Shown here: piece by piece, positions 1 to 6,565 of the stretch
How positions within the stretch are numbered: position 1 is the first letter of the stretch
Layout of the letters: every line of letters begins with the position of its first letter
Assembly (NCBI GenBank): GCA_964574395.1
Contig: CAZNNL010000071.1
Coordinates: 1 to 8,192 of the forward strand
Length of the DNA stretch: 8,192 bases
DNA from: JAXGQD01 sp964574395
Lineage (GTDB): Bacteria; Bacillota; Clostridia; Saccharofermentanales; Fastidiosipilaceae
Reading direction: 5' to 3'
Made by a program: the position numbers and the translations under genes
Notes under the pieces: model-generated
Databases searched by the model: none
The model's input: only the letters and a program-made list of their open reading frames with translations
Told to the model about the DNA's origin: nothing

Positions 1-1827
1 GGTTCAAAGCCAACCTACTTTGGTGTGGAAGGTGCCGCAGAACACGCGCATAAGCTCTGGTCCTATCAAGATGCAGTCGATCTCCATCATCATATTCAAG
101 AGCAATTCCGTAAAGCGCGTTTAACCAATGATCCTGATACATACAGACGTTTGCTGACCTTCTATGTTGTTGGTGCTGGCTTTACCGGTGTAGAAATGAT
201 TGGTGAACTTGCTGAGTGGGTGCCAATTCTTTGTGAAAAATTCGAGATTCCACGTGAAGACGTTAAGCTTATGAATGTTGACGTGCTGAATCGCGTTGTA
301 CCTACCCTATCTGAAAAATCGTCTGTCAAAATTCAACGCAGAATGGAAAAAATGGGGATTTCGGTCTTGCTTGGTTCTGGCGTCTGTAAAATTGCAGAAG
401 ACCATATCGAAATTTTAGAAAATAATGTCTGTGTTCGTTACGAGTCTGGTACAACCATTTGGGCAGCAGGTATTGAGGCTTCCGACATTACCGCCCAAGC
501 TGGTGAAAGCTTAGAAAATACGGGACGCGGTCGTATTAAAACGGACAAGTACCTGGTTTCCATTAGTGACCCTAGCGTGTATGTTGCCGGCGACAACGTT
601 TTCTATATTCCCGAAGGTGAAGAACGTCCCATTGCTCAAATGGTTGAAATGGCTGAGCATGCTGCTGATACCGTTTCCCATAACTTAATGGTTGATCTAC
701 TAGATCCCTCTACCGCACCTGCTAAATTCAAAGAAAAAGAAGCACTCAATACAGCTGGACATGGTGTCATGGTTTGTGTTGGCGGACGTTGGGGTGCAGC
801 TGAAGTTGGCACAGATAAAAAGAAATTTAGAATGCCCTCATTCATCGCCATGTTCATCAAGCATTTCATCAACATCGTGTATTTTCTCCAGGTTGCTGGT
901 TGGAACAAAATCATGAGCTATTTGCGTCATGAGTTTTTCACCATCCGTAATCGTAGAAGCTTTGTTGGTGGACACTTCTCGAATCGCACACCTTCCTTCG
1001 TCTTAGTGCTCTTGCGCATGTGGCTCGGTGCAGTCTGGGTCTTCGAAGGTGTAAAAAAGATTATCGAAGGTTGGTTTGACAACAACATGCTGGCCAACTT
1101 CTTTAACGGCGCTAATGCTTGGTACGCCTCCTTGATGCAAGTTGGTGGTGGCAGTGCTGATATCGGTTCATCCGCTTCAGAAACCGTTGCTACGGTTGCC
1201 GATGCCGCTTCTTCTGCTTCAGAAACCGTTGCTACAGTTGCCGATGCTGTTTCTTCCGCTTCACAAACCGTTGCGACCACAATCGCTAATGCAGCCGATG
1301 CTGTTTCTTCCGCTACAGGGGCTGTTGCCGATGTCGTTTCTTCTGCATCCGATGCGGCTGCACCTGTCACACAAGCAGCTGGTCAAATGCTACTCAATTG
1401 GAATTTCGGACTCTTCCGCGTGCTTTTTGCCGTCGGCAAAGATCCTGCACATGCTGCATTAGGTGACTATGCTCTGAAAATTGACGTTCCCTTGATGAAC
1501 TGGTTCTTGGAGAAATTCATCTTGCCTTCCAACGGCCTATCGATGTTTATGCAAATCTTCATCGTCGTCGCAGAGATTCTCGTGGGTCTAGCGCTCATGG
1601 GCGGTTTCCTGACTACACCGGTGGCAGTCGCATCCATTGTTTTGCAAGCCATGTTCTTAATGACCACAGGTCTCTACCTCAACAACATTTGGATGATTTT
1701 CGCCTCGATTGCGATGCTCTTCGGTGCTGGTAAAGTCTTCGGTATGGATTACTATCTCCAACCACCCTTGAAACGTGCATGGAAGAAAAACGGCTTCGCC
1801 AAGAAATGGTATCTCTATAATGACTAA
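1..1827 (+). CDS. ndh2: Type II NADH dehydrogenase fused to a DoxX-like membrane domain (5' partial)
   Basis: Flavoprotein that oxidises NADH on the cytoplasmic face and reduces a membrane quinone without pumping protons. The frame is open from base 1, so the N-terminal FAD-binding Rossmann motif lies upstream; 608 residues are visible. Seen: NADH-binding GAGFTGVE (visible residues 58-65), WAAG (about 154-157) and the FAD-site VYVAGDN (193-199). A hydrophobic/amphipathic anchor follows at about 281-300, then a basic stretch, then a DoxX-like segment: one membrane helix (about 333-351), a long insert, and three more helices in the last 110 residues. By the positive-inside rule the insert faces outward. 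A C-terminal membrane extension is known for the Ndh2 of Listeria-type electron transfer loci; the low-complexity insert (about residues 383-461) is the odd part. It heads an operon with quinone-synthesis and eet genes, which points to extracellular electron transfer rather than aerobic respiration. Family call firm; role inferred from context. Confidence 0.9.
   Translation, partial: GSKPTYFGVEGAAEHAHKLWSYQDAVDLHHHIQEQFRKARLTNDPDTYRRLLTFYVVGAGFTGVEMIGELAEWVPILCEKFEIPREDVKLMNVDVLNRVVPTLSEKSSVKIQRRMEKMGISVLLGSGVCKIAEDHIEILENNVCVRYESGTTIWAAGIEASDITAQAGESLENTGRGRIKTDKYLVSISDPSVYVAGDNVFYIPEGEERPIAQMVEMAEHAADTVSHNLMVDLLDPSTAPAKFKEKEALNTAGHGVMVCVGGRWGAAEVGTDKKKFRMPSFIAMFIKHFINIVYFLQVAGWNKIMSYLRHEFFTIRNRRSFVGGHFSNRTPSFVLVLLRMWLGAVWVFEGVKKIIEGWFDNNMLANFFNGANAWYASLMQVGGGSADIGSSASETVATVADAASSASETVATVADAVSSASQTVATTIANAADAVSSATGAVADVVSSASDAAAPVTQAAGQMLLNWNFGLFRVLFAVGKDPAHAALGDYALKIDVPLMNWFLEKFILPSNGLSMFMQIFIVVAEILVGLALMGGFLTTPVAVASIVLQAMFLMTTGLYLNNIWMIFASIAMLFGAGKVFGMDYYLQPPLKRAWKKNGFAKKWYLYND
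1159..1350 (+). repeat. In-frame degenerate repeat encoding five D-x-x-S-S-A-[S/T] motifs
   Basis: Inside ndh2, two nearly identical 42-nt units (1171-1212 and 1213-1254) are followed by a longer 54-nt unit (1255-1308) and decayed copies. They encode an Ala/Ser/Thr/Val-rich tract. The heptad D-x-x-S-S-A-[S/T] occurs five times: DIGSSAS (from 1159), DAASSAS (1201), DAVSSAS (1243), DAVSSAT (1297) and DVVSSAS (1330). Spacing is 14, 14, 18 and 11 residues. The tract lies between the first and second DoxX-like helices, so it is predicted to be extracytoplasmic. It has no obvious fold and looks flexible. The repeat itself is seen directly; resemblance to flavinylation sites is discussed as a finding. 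Confidence 0.85.
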
Positions 1828-2833
1828 ACCTAAACTGATGGCTTTGGATGCTGCTCTAAAGGCAGCCTCCAGCCTTCTGCAAAAGCAACTAAAAGATGCG
1901 CCCGCCCTCATCCGCCCGTACAGTGCATACCTGGCTAATAGCACAGGTAAAGCGATGCGGGCACGTCTTTTGCTGTCTTGCGCAATGGATGATGAAGGCT
2001 TGGTATCGGAAGAAGCCATCAAAATGGCTGTTGCGATTGAGCTTTTGCACCTCGCCACACTAGTACATGACGACGTGATGGACACTGCCGACTACAGGCG
2101 TGGACAGTTAACGCTGCAGAAAAAATACGGCCAACGCACGGCTGTCATTTGTGGTGACTACTTACTGGCCCAGGCACTGCAGTTAAGCGCCGACGTCGCT
2201 TTTTCTTTACACGACCGCGATTTAGACAGCCACTTTATGACCGGCTATGCTAAACGTATCGCGCTTGGCGAACTCTTACAAACCATCAACAATGGAAATT
2301 ACAAGCTCAGCGTCATGGATTATCTAAGGATTATTTCTGGCAAAACCGCCGCTCTCTTCGAAGCCTCCTGCTATGGTGGCGCACTATTAGCCGCCAATAC
2401 GGCAAATGCATCAGACCTCAGTACCTATCGCCGCTTTGGGCGCTACTTAGGCATGATTTTTCAGCTTACCGATGATTGCTTGGATTACGAGAGCTCAGAG
2501 ACTGCAGCAGGCAAAAACGTGCGCTCTGACCTTGAACAAGCCGTGGTAACGCTTCCCTTGGTTTACGCCATGGAAGAGGACCAGTCACTGCAGACTTTAG
2601 CTAGTCAAGCACAAGAGATAAAAAACAGCACGTCCATCTACGCGCAAGTCCGCCAAACGGCCGCTTTAGCCAGAACTAGACGTCTGTCAGAAAAATATTT
2701 ACGCAAAGCCGAAAAAGAACTACAGCGCTTAGCCCTAAAGGATGCCAAATTAAAAATCCTAAGTGAGCTTTTATATCAAGCGAATCGCCAAATACCGGTT
2801 CAGGCTGTCAAAGAAGAAAAAATATTCGCATAA
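1820..2833 (+). CDS. dmkB: Trans-polyprenyl diphosphate synthase of the electron transfer locus
   Basis: Chain-elongating prenyltransferase that condenses isopentenyl diphosphate onto an allylic primer to make the side chain of a (demethyl)menaquinone. With the ATG at 1820 the protein has 337 residues, about the family length. Seen: first Asp-rich motif DDVMD (84-88), second DDCLD (218-222, preceded by QLT), GKAMR (43-47) in the place of the usual GKRxRP box, and a GKxxxxDLxxxxxTLP block (231-246). A GTG at 1775 would add 15 residues inside the ndh2 reading frame and has no ribosome site, so it is rejected. The ATG overlaps the last 8 bases of ndh2 and lacks a clear Shine-Dalgarno, which suggests translational coupling. 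The partner prenyltransferase lies directly downstream. Chain length cannot be read with confidence. Symbol assigned from the Listeria locus order. Confidence 0.88.
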   Translation: MTKPKLMALDAALKAASSLLQKQLKDAPALIRPYSAYLANSTGKAMRARLLLSCAMDDEGLVSEEAIKMAVAIELLHLATLVHDDVMDTADYRRGQLTLQKKYGQRTAVICGDYLLAQALQLSADVAFSLHDRDLDSHFMTGYAKRIALGELLQTINNGNYKLSVMDYLRIISGKTAALFEASCYGGALLAANTANASDLSTYRRFGRYLGMIFQLTDDCLDYESSETAAGKNVRSDLEQAVVTLPLVYAMEEDQSLQTLASQAQEIKNSTSIYAQVRQTAALARTRRLSEKYLRKAEKELQRLALKDAKLKILSELLYQANRQIPVQAVKEEKIFA

Positions 2834-2835
2834 AT

Positions 2836-2840
2836 GGAGG
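2836..2840 (+). promoter_or_regulatory. Ribosome-binding site of dmkA
   Basis: GGAGG sits 4 bases before the ATG at 2845 and 13 bases before the in-frame ATG at 2854. The first spacing is slightly short and the second too long, so 2845 is preferred. Confidence 0.7.
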
Positions 2841-2844
2841 TAGT

Positions 2845-3789
2845 ATGAGCTCTATGCCAAAAACCGGCATCGACCTAGATGCAGGCGTTTTAAAGTTTAT
2901 TGAAATCAAAACTAAATTAACTTCCGTGCTCGTTTTTCTCTACTGCCTTGCTTTCGCATTTCAGCAAAACTGGAGCCTAAAGCTCCTCCCCACCTTAGTT
3001 TTCTTCCTCGCAACCCTAGCGATTGATCTCACCACAACCGCCATCAACAATTATCAAGGCTATAAAAAAGAAAACGAAATACTTTCCGTCAAACCCAAAA
3101 ACGGCAAACGCATCATTTTCTCATTGTTCCTCGTGGCTGGACTCCTCGGCAGCTACTTGATTTACCTGACGAGAGACCCCTTAATCATTATCAGCGGATT
3201 GTTTTGTTTTCTCATCGGTTTAACTTACACTACAGGTCCCATACCCATCTCGCATACACCATTTGGTGAAGCATTCTCGGGCATCTTGTACGGTTTCTTT
3301 ATTCCGTTTATTTTTGCCCTCATTAACCTTCCTAAAAGCTCCTTGGTAGACTTAAGTCTCATCGCGAATCGTGTCACACTCAGTTTTGATGTGCCGAAGA
3401 TGCTGGCCCTGCTAGCCGTATCTGCTATGCCCGTCGCGTTGGTCGCGAATGTTATGCTAGCCAACAATACCTGCGACCTGGCCAAAGATGAGGCAATTGG
3501 CCGCTACACTTTGCCACACTACCTTGGCAAAACCGCCTTGAAACTCTACGCCTTCCTCAATCTGCTTCATTACCCACTCACCATCCTGCTTGTTTTCTAT
3601 CACGTGTTCGAACCCTGGCAACTCTTACTCTTGTTGACGGCACCCCAAGTCATAAAAAACACACGCACTTTTATCAAAAAACAAGACAAAGCGACGACAT
3701 TTGGGCTTGCACTTCAGAATTTGATGCTTATCATGGGAGTACTAACCTTAAGTCTGTTCCTTGGCGGCATACTCCGCTATATAATTTGA
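2845..3789 (+). CDS. dmkA: UbiA/MenA-family prenyltransferase
   Basis: Polytopic membrane enzyme expected to attach the polyprenyl chain to 1,4-dihydroxy-2-naphthoate, giving demethylmenaquinone for the dedicated electron transfer pool. It has 314 residues, normal for MenA, with about eight or nine hydrophobic helices. Seen: the first polar motif NNYQGYKKE (68-76), the conserved YTTGPIPISHTPFGE loop (128-142), and the second motif NNTCDLAKD (207-215) followed by the TLP..LG end typical of MenA. The first motif is unusual: both Asp positions of NDxxDxxxD are replaced (N69, G72), leaving E76. The second motif keeps D211 and D215. Start chosen at 2845 because GGAGG (2836-2840) lies four bases upstream; a second ATG at 2854 is possible. 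The gene starts 11 bases after dmkB. The substrate is inferred from family and context. Confidence 0.87.
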   Translation: MSSMPKTGIDLDAGVLKFIEIKTKLTSVLVFLYCLAFAFQQNWSLKLLPTLVFFLATLAIDLTTTAINNYQGYKKENEILSVKPKNGKRIIFSLFLVAGLLGSYLIYLTRDPLIIISGLFCFLIGLTYTTGPIPISHTPFGEAFSGILYGFFIPFIFALINLPKSSLVDLSLIANRVTLSFDVPKMLALLAVSAMPVALVANVMLANNTCDLAKDEAIGRYTLPHYLGKTALKLYAFLNLLHYPLTILLVFYHVFEPWQLLLLLTAPQVIKNTRTFIKKQDKATTFGLALQNLMLIMGVLTLSLFLGGILRYII

Positions 3790-3811
3790 TTGGCAAAAAG
3801 AAAGCAGAAAC

Positions 3812-4240
3812 ATGAACACAAGTAACCCAAACACCCCCAAACGCAAATTAGCAAAACGCAGCGACATCCTTGTCATCGCAGCACTACTGCTTCTTGCCTT
3901 AGGTATCCATTTCTTCTACCAGTCACAATTCAACAAGACCAACTTGGTTGCAGATATTTACTACGAAAATCATCTCATAGACACCATAGAGTTGCGCGAA
4001 GGCCAAGCCCGCGAATGGCACTACAACCAACACCCGCCTGTGGTTTTTGCCCTTTACGACGACGGCTCCATCGCTTTCAAATCTTCAGACTGTCCTGATC
4101 AGGTTTGTGTAAACTCAGGACACCTCCATAGCGAACACGCTTTTGCAGCCTGCCTCCCCAACCAATTTTTATTGGTATTACGCAGTCCGGATGCCATCGC
4201 AACTATCCCCGATAATACGGAGGTGGACATTGTCAACTAA
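3812..4240 (+). CDS. eetA: NusG domain II membrane-anchored protein, EetA-like
   Basis: Small protein of 142 residues with a basic N-terminus, one membrane helix (about 19-37) and an outward-facing NusG-domain-II-like beta domain. The signature is clear: SDCPDQVCV (92-100) followed by ACLPN (113-117), giving three conserved cysteines C94, C99 and C114. In Listeria the equivalent gene is eetA, needed for extracellular electron transfer, and it pairs with the following eetB. The exact chemistry of the family is not settled; the CxxxxC plus C pattern could support redox or cofactor binding, but that is inference. No signal-peptidase site is evident, so the helix probably stays as an anchor. The start at 3812 has only a weak purine-rich stretch upstream, 22 bases after dmkA. 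Its stop overlaps the start of eetB by 11 bases. Confidence 0.85.
   Translation: MNTSNPNTPKRKLAKRSDILVIAALLLLALGIHFFYQSQFNKTNLVADIYYENHLIDTIELREGQAREWHYNQHPPVVFALYDDGSIAFKSSDCPDQVCVNSGHLHSEHAFAACLPNQFLLVLRSPDAIATIPDNTEVDIVN
4219..4226 (+). promoter_or_regulatory. Ribosome-binding site fixing the TTG start of eetB
   Basis: GGAGGTGG lies inside the end of eetA. GGAGG (4219-4223) is 6 bases from the TTG at 4230, an ideal spacing. This favours TTG 4230 over the upstream TTG at 4143 and the internal ATG at 4305. Confidence 0.8.
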
Positions 4241-4805
4241 TCTCAATAACACTGGCAAAAGCCCCCTCACCGCCAAATCCGACCGCCTTCACCGCCTCAT
4301 CTACATGGCCCTACTCCTCGCCATGGCGATAGTCTTAAGTTGGTTCGAAGGTCTCCTTCCCCCCATTCCCGCCCCAGTCCCATTGAAGTTCGGACTCTCC
4401 AACATCGCCATCATGTACGCCCTCTTTTTCCTCGGCGGCAAAGAAGTGTTCGTCTTAGCTATTTTGAAATCCTTCTTTGTTTTGCTGATGCGTGGACTTC
4501 TACCTGCAGGCTTAAGCTTGGCGGGCGGATTGTTGTCCGTGTTATTAATGTATCTCTTGAATCGCTTGTTAAAAGAAAAAGGCAGTTACTTCCTGCTCAG
4601 CATCGCAGGTGCAATTGCCCATAACCTAGGGCAGTTCCTAGTGCTATTGATATTTTTTAACGCTCTATCTCTGCTCTGGATATTACCTATTTTGTTGGCG
4701 ACTGGCATTGGCACAGGAATTATTTCTGCCAGTCTGCTACGTCTACTCATACCTGCCTTAAAGCAACTTCCCAGCTTATCAAAAGATTTTGATGTTTTGG
4801 ATTAG
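4230..4805 (+). CDS. eetB: Gx transporter family membrane protein, EetB-like
   Basis: Integral membrane protein of 191 residues from the TTG at 4230, with about five or six hydrophobic helices. Family marks of the Gx transporter group (often annotated heptaprenyl diphosphate synthase component I) are seen: LKFGLSNI (52-59), a Gly-rich SLAGGLLS (96-103) and AHNLGQ (130-135). The fold resembles ECF-type S components. In Listeria the matching gene eetB is required for extracellular electron transfer together with eetA; the partnership is supported here by an 11-base overlap with eetA. The annotation as a prenyl synthase component is probably misleading, because the true synthase (dmkB) sits elsewhere in the same operon. 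It is the last gene of the operon; no strong terminator follows before the tandem repeats. Confidence 0.85.
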   Translation: MSTNLNNTGKSPLTAKSDRLHRLIYMALLLAMAIVLSWFEGLLPPIPAPVPLKFGLSNIAIMYALFFLGGKEVFVLAILKSFFVLLMRGLLPAGLSLAGGLLSVLLMYLLNRLLKEKGSYFLLSIAGAIAHNLGQFLVLLIFFNALSLLWILPILLATGIGTGIISASLLRLLIPALKQLPSLSKDFDVLD

Positions 4806-4826
4806 GGGGGTTGGGATTTTCGTCAG

Positions 4827-5333
4827 GTCAGCCTTGATATGGTCAAAATCTTCGGTAAAGTCAGGGGAAATCCAGTTTTTTTCGTCCCCCCTTGGATTTA
4901 CCGTAAATATTGACCACTTTCGCTAGCGGTCAGCCTTGATATGGTCAAAATCTTCGGTAAAGTCAGAGGAAATCCAGTTTTTTTCGTCCCCCCTTGGATT
5001 TACCGTAAATATTGACCACTCTCGCTAGCGGTCAGCCTTGATATGGTCAAAATCTTCGGTAAAGTCAGAGGAAATCNNNNNNNNNNNNNNNNNNNNNNNN
5101 NNNNNNNNNNNNNNNNNNNNNNNNNNNNNNNNNNNNNNNNNNNNNNNNNNNNNNNNNNNNNNNNNNNNNNNNNNNNGAGGAAATCCAGTTTTTTTCGTCC
5201 CCCCTTGGATTTACCGTAAATATTGACCACTTTCGCTAGCGGTCAGCCTTGATATGGTCAAAATCTTCGGTAAAGTCAGAGGAAATCCAGTTTTTTTCGT
5301 CCCCCCTTGGATTTACCGTAAATATTGACCACT
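4827..5333. repeat. 102-bp tandem repeat array, interrupted by an assembly gap
   Basis: Units starting GTCAGCCTTGATATGG begin at 4827, 4929 and 5031 (period 102) and again at 5242 after the gap. The last copy lacks the final ten or so bases (TTCGCTAGCG). Copies differ at very few places: GTCAGGGG in copy 1 versus GTCAGAGG in the others, and CACTTT versus CACTCT at the junction. Each unit contains AAATCCA...TGGATTT arms around a T7/C6 loop, flanked by looser GGTCAAAATCTTCGGTAAA and TTTACCGTAAATATTGACC arms. The unit junction has TGACC...GGTCA arms containing the palindrome CGCTAGCG. No reading frame is supported. The array lies between the convergent eetB and rpmB genes. It may end eetB transcription or be a selfish or structural repeat; function unknown. 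Confidence 0.93.
5077..5176. other. Assembly gap (100 N placeholder)
   Basis: Exactly 100 Ns occur inside the tandem array. The left flank ends at unit offset 45 and the right flank starts at offset 37, so a true in-phase gap would be 102n minus 9 bases (93, 195 and so on) or an overlap of 9. One hundred does not fit, so the length is a placeholder and the copy number is unknown. Confidence 0.95.
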
Positions 5334-5363
5334 CCAAAAGTTGCCTAGTTGAAAAAACAGACA

Positions 5364-5387
5364 TGAAAAAAGGACGCTTCCGTCCTT
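5364..5387 (-). terminator. Rho-independent terminator of rpmB
   Basis: Read on the minus strand, AGGACG-GAAG-CGTCCT forms a six-pair GNRA-like hairpin (5371-5386) followed directly by a run of six T. It lies about 45 bases beyond the rpmB stop codon and points towards the tandem repeats. Confidence 0.88.
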
Positions 5388-5432
5388 CTGTCATTTCACG
5401 TTCAATATACTATGTGTTCGGTTAGAGCGGTA

Positions 5433-5633
5433 TTAGACCGATCTGGTAACCGCTCCGGAGCGGAGGCATCTGCTGCACACATGCATGGTTTGAGGGGTAC
5501 CGTTTAACACAACTTTGACCCTGCGGATGTTGGGTTTCTGCTTGGACAGAGCGCGGCGTGATACCTGTGAACGCGTGATGCTAATCTTTCTACCGAAAGA
5601 TACATCTTTTGAACAAATTCCACATTTTGCCAT
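5433..5633 (-). CDS. rpmB: Large-subunit ribosomal protein L28 (bL28), zinc-ribbon form
   Basis: Structural protein of the 50S subunit, 66 residues, normal for Gram-positive L28. It begins MAKCGICSKD and carries two CxxC pairs (C4/C7 and C53/C56), the zinc-binding C+ form. The basic core GRKIS..RSQVSRRALSK and the motif KPNIRRVKV fit the family. A longer frame from GTG 5642 exists, but that GTG is part of the Shine-Dalgarno; ATG 5633 has AGGAGG eight bases upstream and is chosen. It is a single-gene unit with its own promoter and terminator. A zinc-free paralogue elsewhere in the genome would be needed to claim zinc-dependent regulation; none is visible here. Confidence 0.95.
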   Translation of the reverse strand: MAKCGICSKDVSFGRKISITRSQVSRRALSKQKPNIRRVKVVLNGTPQTMHVCSRCLRSGAVTRSV

Positions 5634-5670
5634 GGTCTTCACCTCCTACGCGAATAAAAGCGCGAACACC

Positions 5671-5699
5671 ATGATATAACAGATTGCAATTTTAGGCAA
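5671..5699 (-). promoter_or_regulatory. Probable sigma-A type promoter of rpmB
   Basis: On the minus strand, TTGCCT (5694-5699), a 17-base spacer and TATCAT (5671-5676) match the -35 and -10 consensus at 4/6 and 5/6. Between it and the gene, CGCG-AATAAAAG-CGCG (5649-5664) could form a small hairpin next to the ribosome site. Confidence 0.65.
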
Positions 5700-5757
5700 G
5701 TTGTTTTTTATCTCACACGTTGGTTCCCCTAGTGAGGCACCATGCCTGATCTACTCC

Positions 5758-5791
5758 GAAAAGAAATCGCCCCCAAACGGAAGCGACTTCT
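5758..5791 (-). terminator. Probable terminator of the perR-peroxiredoxin operon
   Basis: On the minus strand AGAAGTCGC and GCGATTTCT pair over nine positions (one G-U) around a 12-base loop, and a T-rich tail TTTTC follows. It lies about 70 bases past the peroxiredoxin stop. The plus strand also has a T-rich flank, so it may work both ways. Confidence 0.7.
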
Positions 5792-5858
5792 TTGTTTTCG
5801 TATCGTTAACTAGCCTTATGCACTCACCCATGCAAGCGCAAAACTGATGGAAACGCGA

Positions 5859-6539
5859 TTACTTATCTGCCTTGAATGTGAGGAACCAATCCTTCATCTC
5901 ATAGCCTTCGTCTTTGACCAATTGTTCACGATCCTTGATTGCTCCACATGTGCCCGGAGGTGGCAAGATTACATCTTTACCTGGTTGCCAGTTGGCGGGT
6001 AAGGCGACGGATTCAGCTTCGGCTTTTTGCAAACCGATGATAATACGTTTGATTTCTTCGAAGTTTCTGCCTAAAGATGCAGGATAGTAAAGAATCGTCT
6101 TGATGATGCCTTCAGGATTGACAAAGAAGACCGCACGGACCGCGTTTGTGTCTGACTCGCCCTGCAACATGCCGTACTTATTGGCCACGTCCATCTTGAT
6201 GTCGGCAATCAACGGGAATTTAATCTCCGGTTTTTCGATGCCGTCCCAAGTAAAGTTTTGGATTGATTTCAACCACGCCAGGTGGGAATGGATTGAGTCA
6301 ATTGAAAGGCCGACAAGCTCGGTGTTGAGTGCTTTGAATTCTTCATCCATGCTGGCAAAAGTCATAAACTCTGTTGTACATACTGGCGTAAAGTCCGCAG
6401 GATGCGAGAAGAGTATGGCCCATTTGCCCTTGTAATCTTCGGGGAAGTTAATTTGTCCTTGGGTAGTTTGTGCCGTAAAGGACGGGGCTTTTGTTCCGAT
6501 TAATGGAAAATTAATAGTTTTTTCGACTTGTTCTGACAT
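5859..6539 (-). CDS. Peroxiredoxin of the AhpC/TSA Prx6-like family
   Basis: Thiol peroxidase that reduces hydrogen peroxide and organic hydroperoxides in the cytoplasm. It has 226 residues, typical of the long Prx6-like group. The active site PADFTPVCTTE gives PxxxTxxC with peroxidatic C54, T51 and P47; R135 in NAVRAVF is the usual catalytic arginine. A C-terminal extension contains PPPGTCGA with C198, a possible resolving cysteine, while the second C-terminal cysteine found in some archaeal-type relatives is absent (DWFLTF). ATG 6539 was chosen because AGGAGG lies six bases upstream; the longer frame from 6569 has no such site and overlaps perR. The gene begins 26 bases after the perR stop and is almost certainly cotranscribed and PerR-controlled. 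The electron donor is not identifiable here. Confidence 0.92.
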   Translation of the reverse strand: MSEQVEKTINFPLIGTKAPSFTAQTTQGQINFPEDYKGKWAILFSHPADFTPVCTTEFMTFASMDEEFKALNTELVGLSIDSIHSHLAWLKSIQNFTWDGIEKPEIKFPLIADIKMDVANKYGMLQGESDTNAVRAVFFVNPEGIIKTILYYPASLGRNFEEIKRIIIGLQKAEAESVALPANWQPGKDVILPPPGTCGAIKDREQLVKDEGYEMKDWFLTFKADK

Positions 6540-6565
6540 GTTTTTCCTCCTAAACTGTGACCCTT

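Noticed and set aside
927..1370. Long open frame on the minus strand opposite the ndh2 repeat
   Set aside because: It mirrors the low-complexity Ala/Ser repeat of ndh2, has no ribosome site and resembles no family.
1775..1819. GTG start giving a longer dmkB
   Set aside because: It lies in ndh2 coding sequence with no ribosome site; ATG 1820 gives the usual family length.
4809..4819. GGTTGGGATTT after eetB, also found on the minus strand of the 17-bp repeats near 7970
   Set aside because: Only 11 bases match, with no wider similarity; chance is adequate.
5000..5230. Short frames on both strands spanning the N block
   Set aside because: They are translations of tandem repeat and unknown bases.
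4827..5333. CRISPR array
   Set aside because: The whole 102-bp unit repeats with no unique spacers, and no cas genes are present.
5721..5745. Imperfect hairpin GGTTCCCC...GGCACC upstream of rpmB
   Set aside because: Pairing is interrupted by mismatches and there is no T run, so neither terminator nor leader structure is supported.
6100..6435. Plus-strand frame inside the peroxiredoxin gene
   Set aside because: Antisense shadow of a clear peroxiredoxin; no ribosome site or family match.
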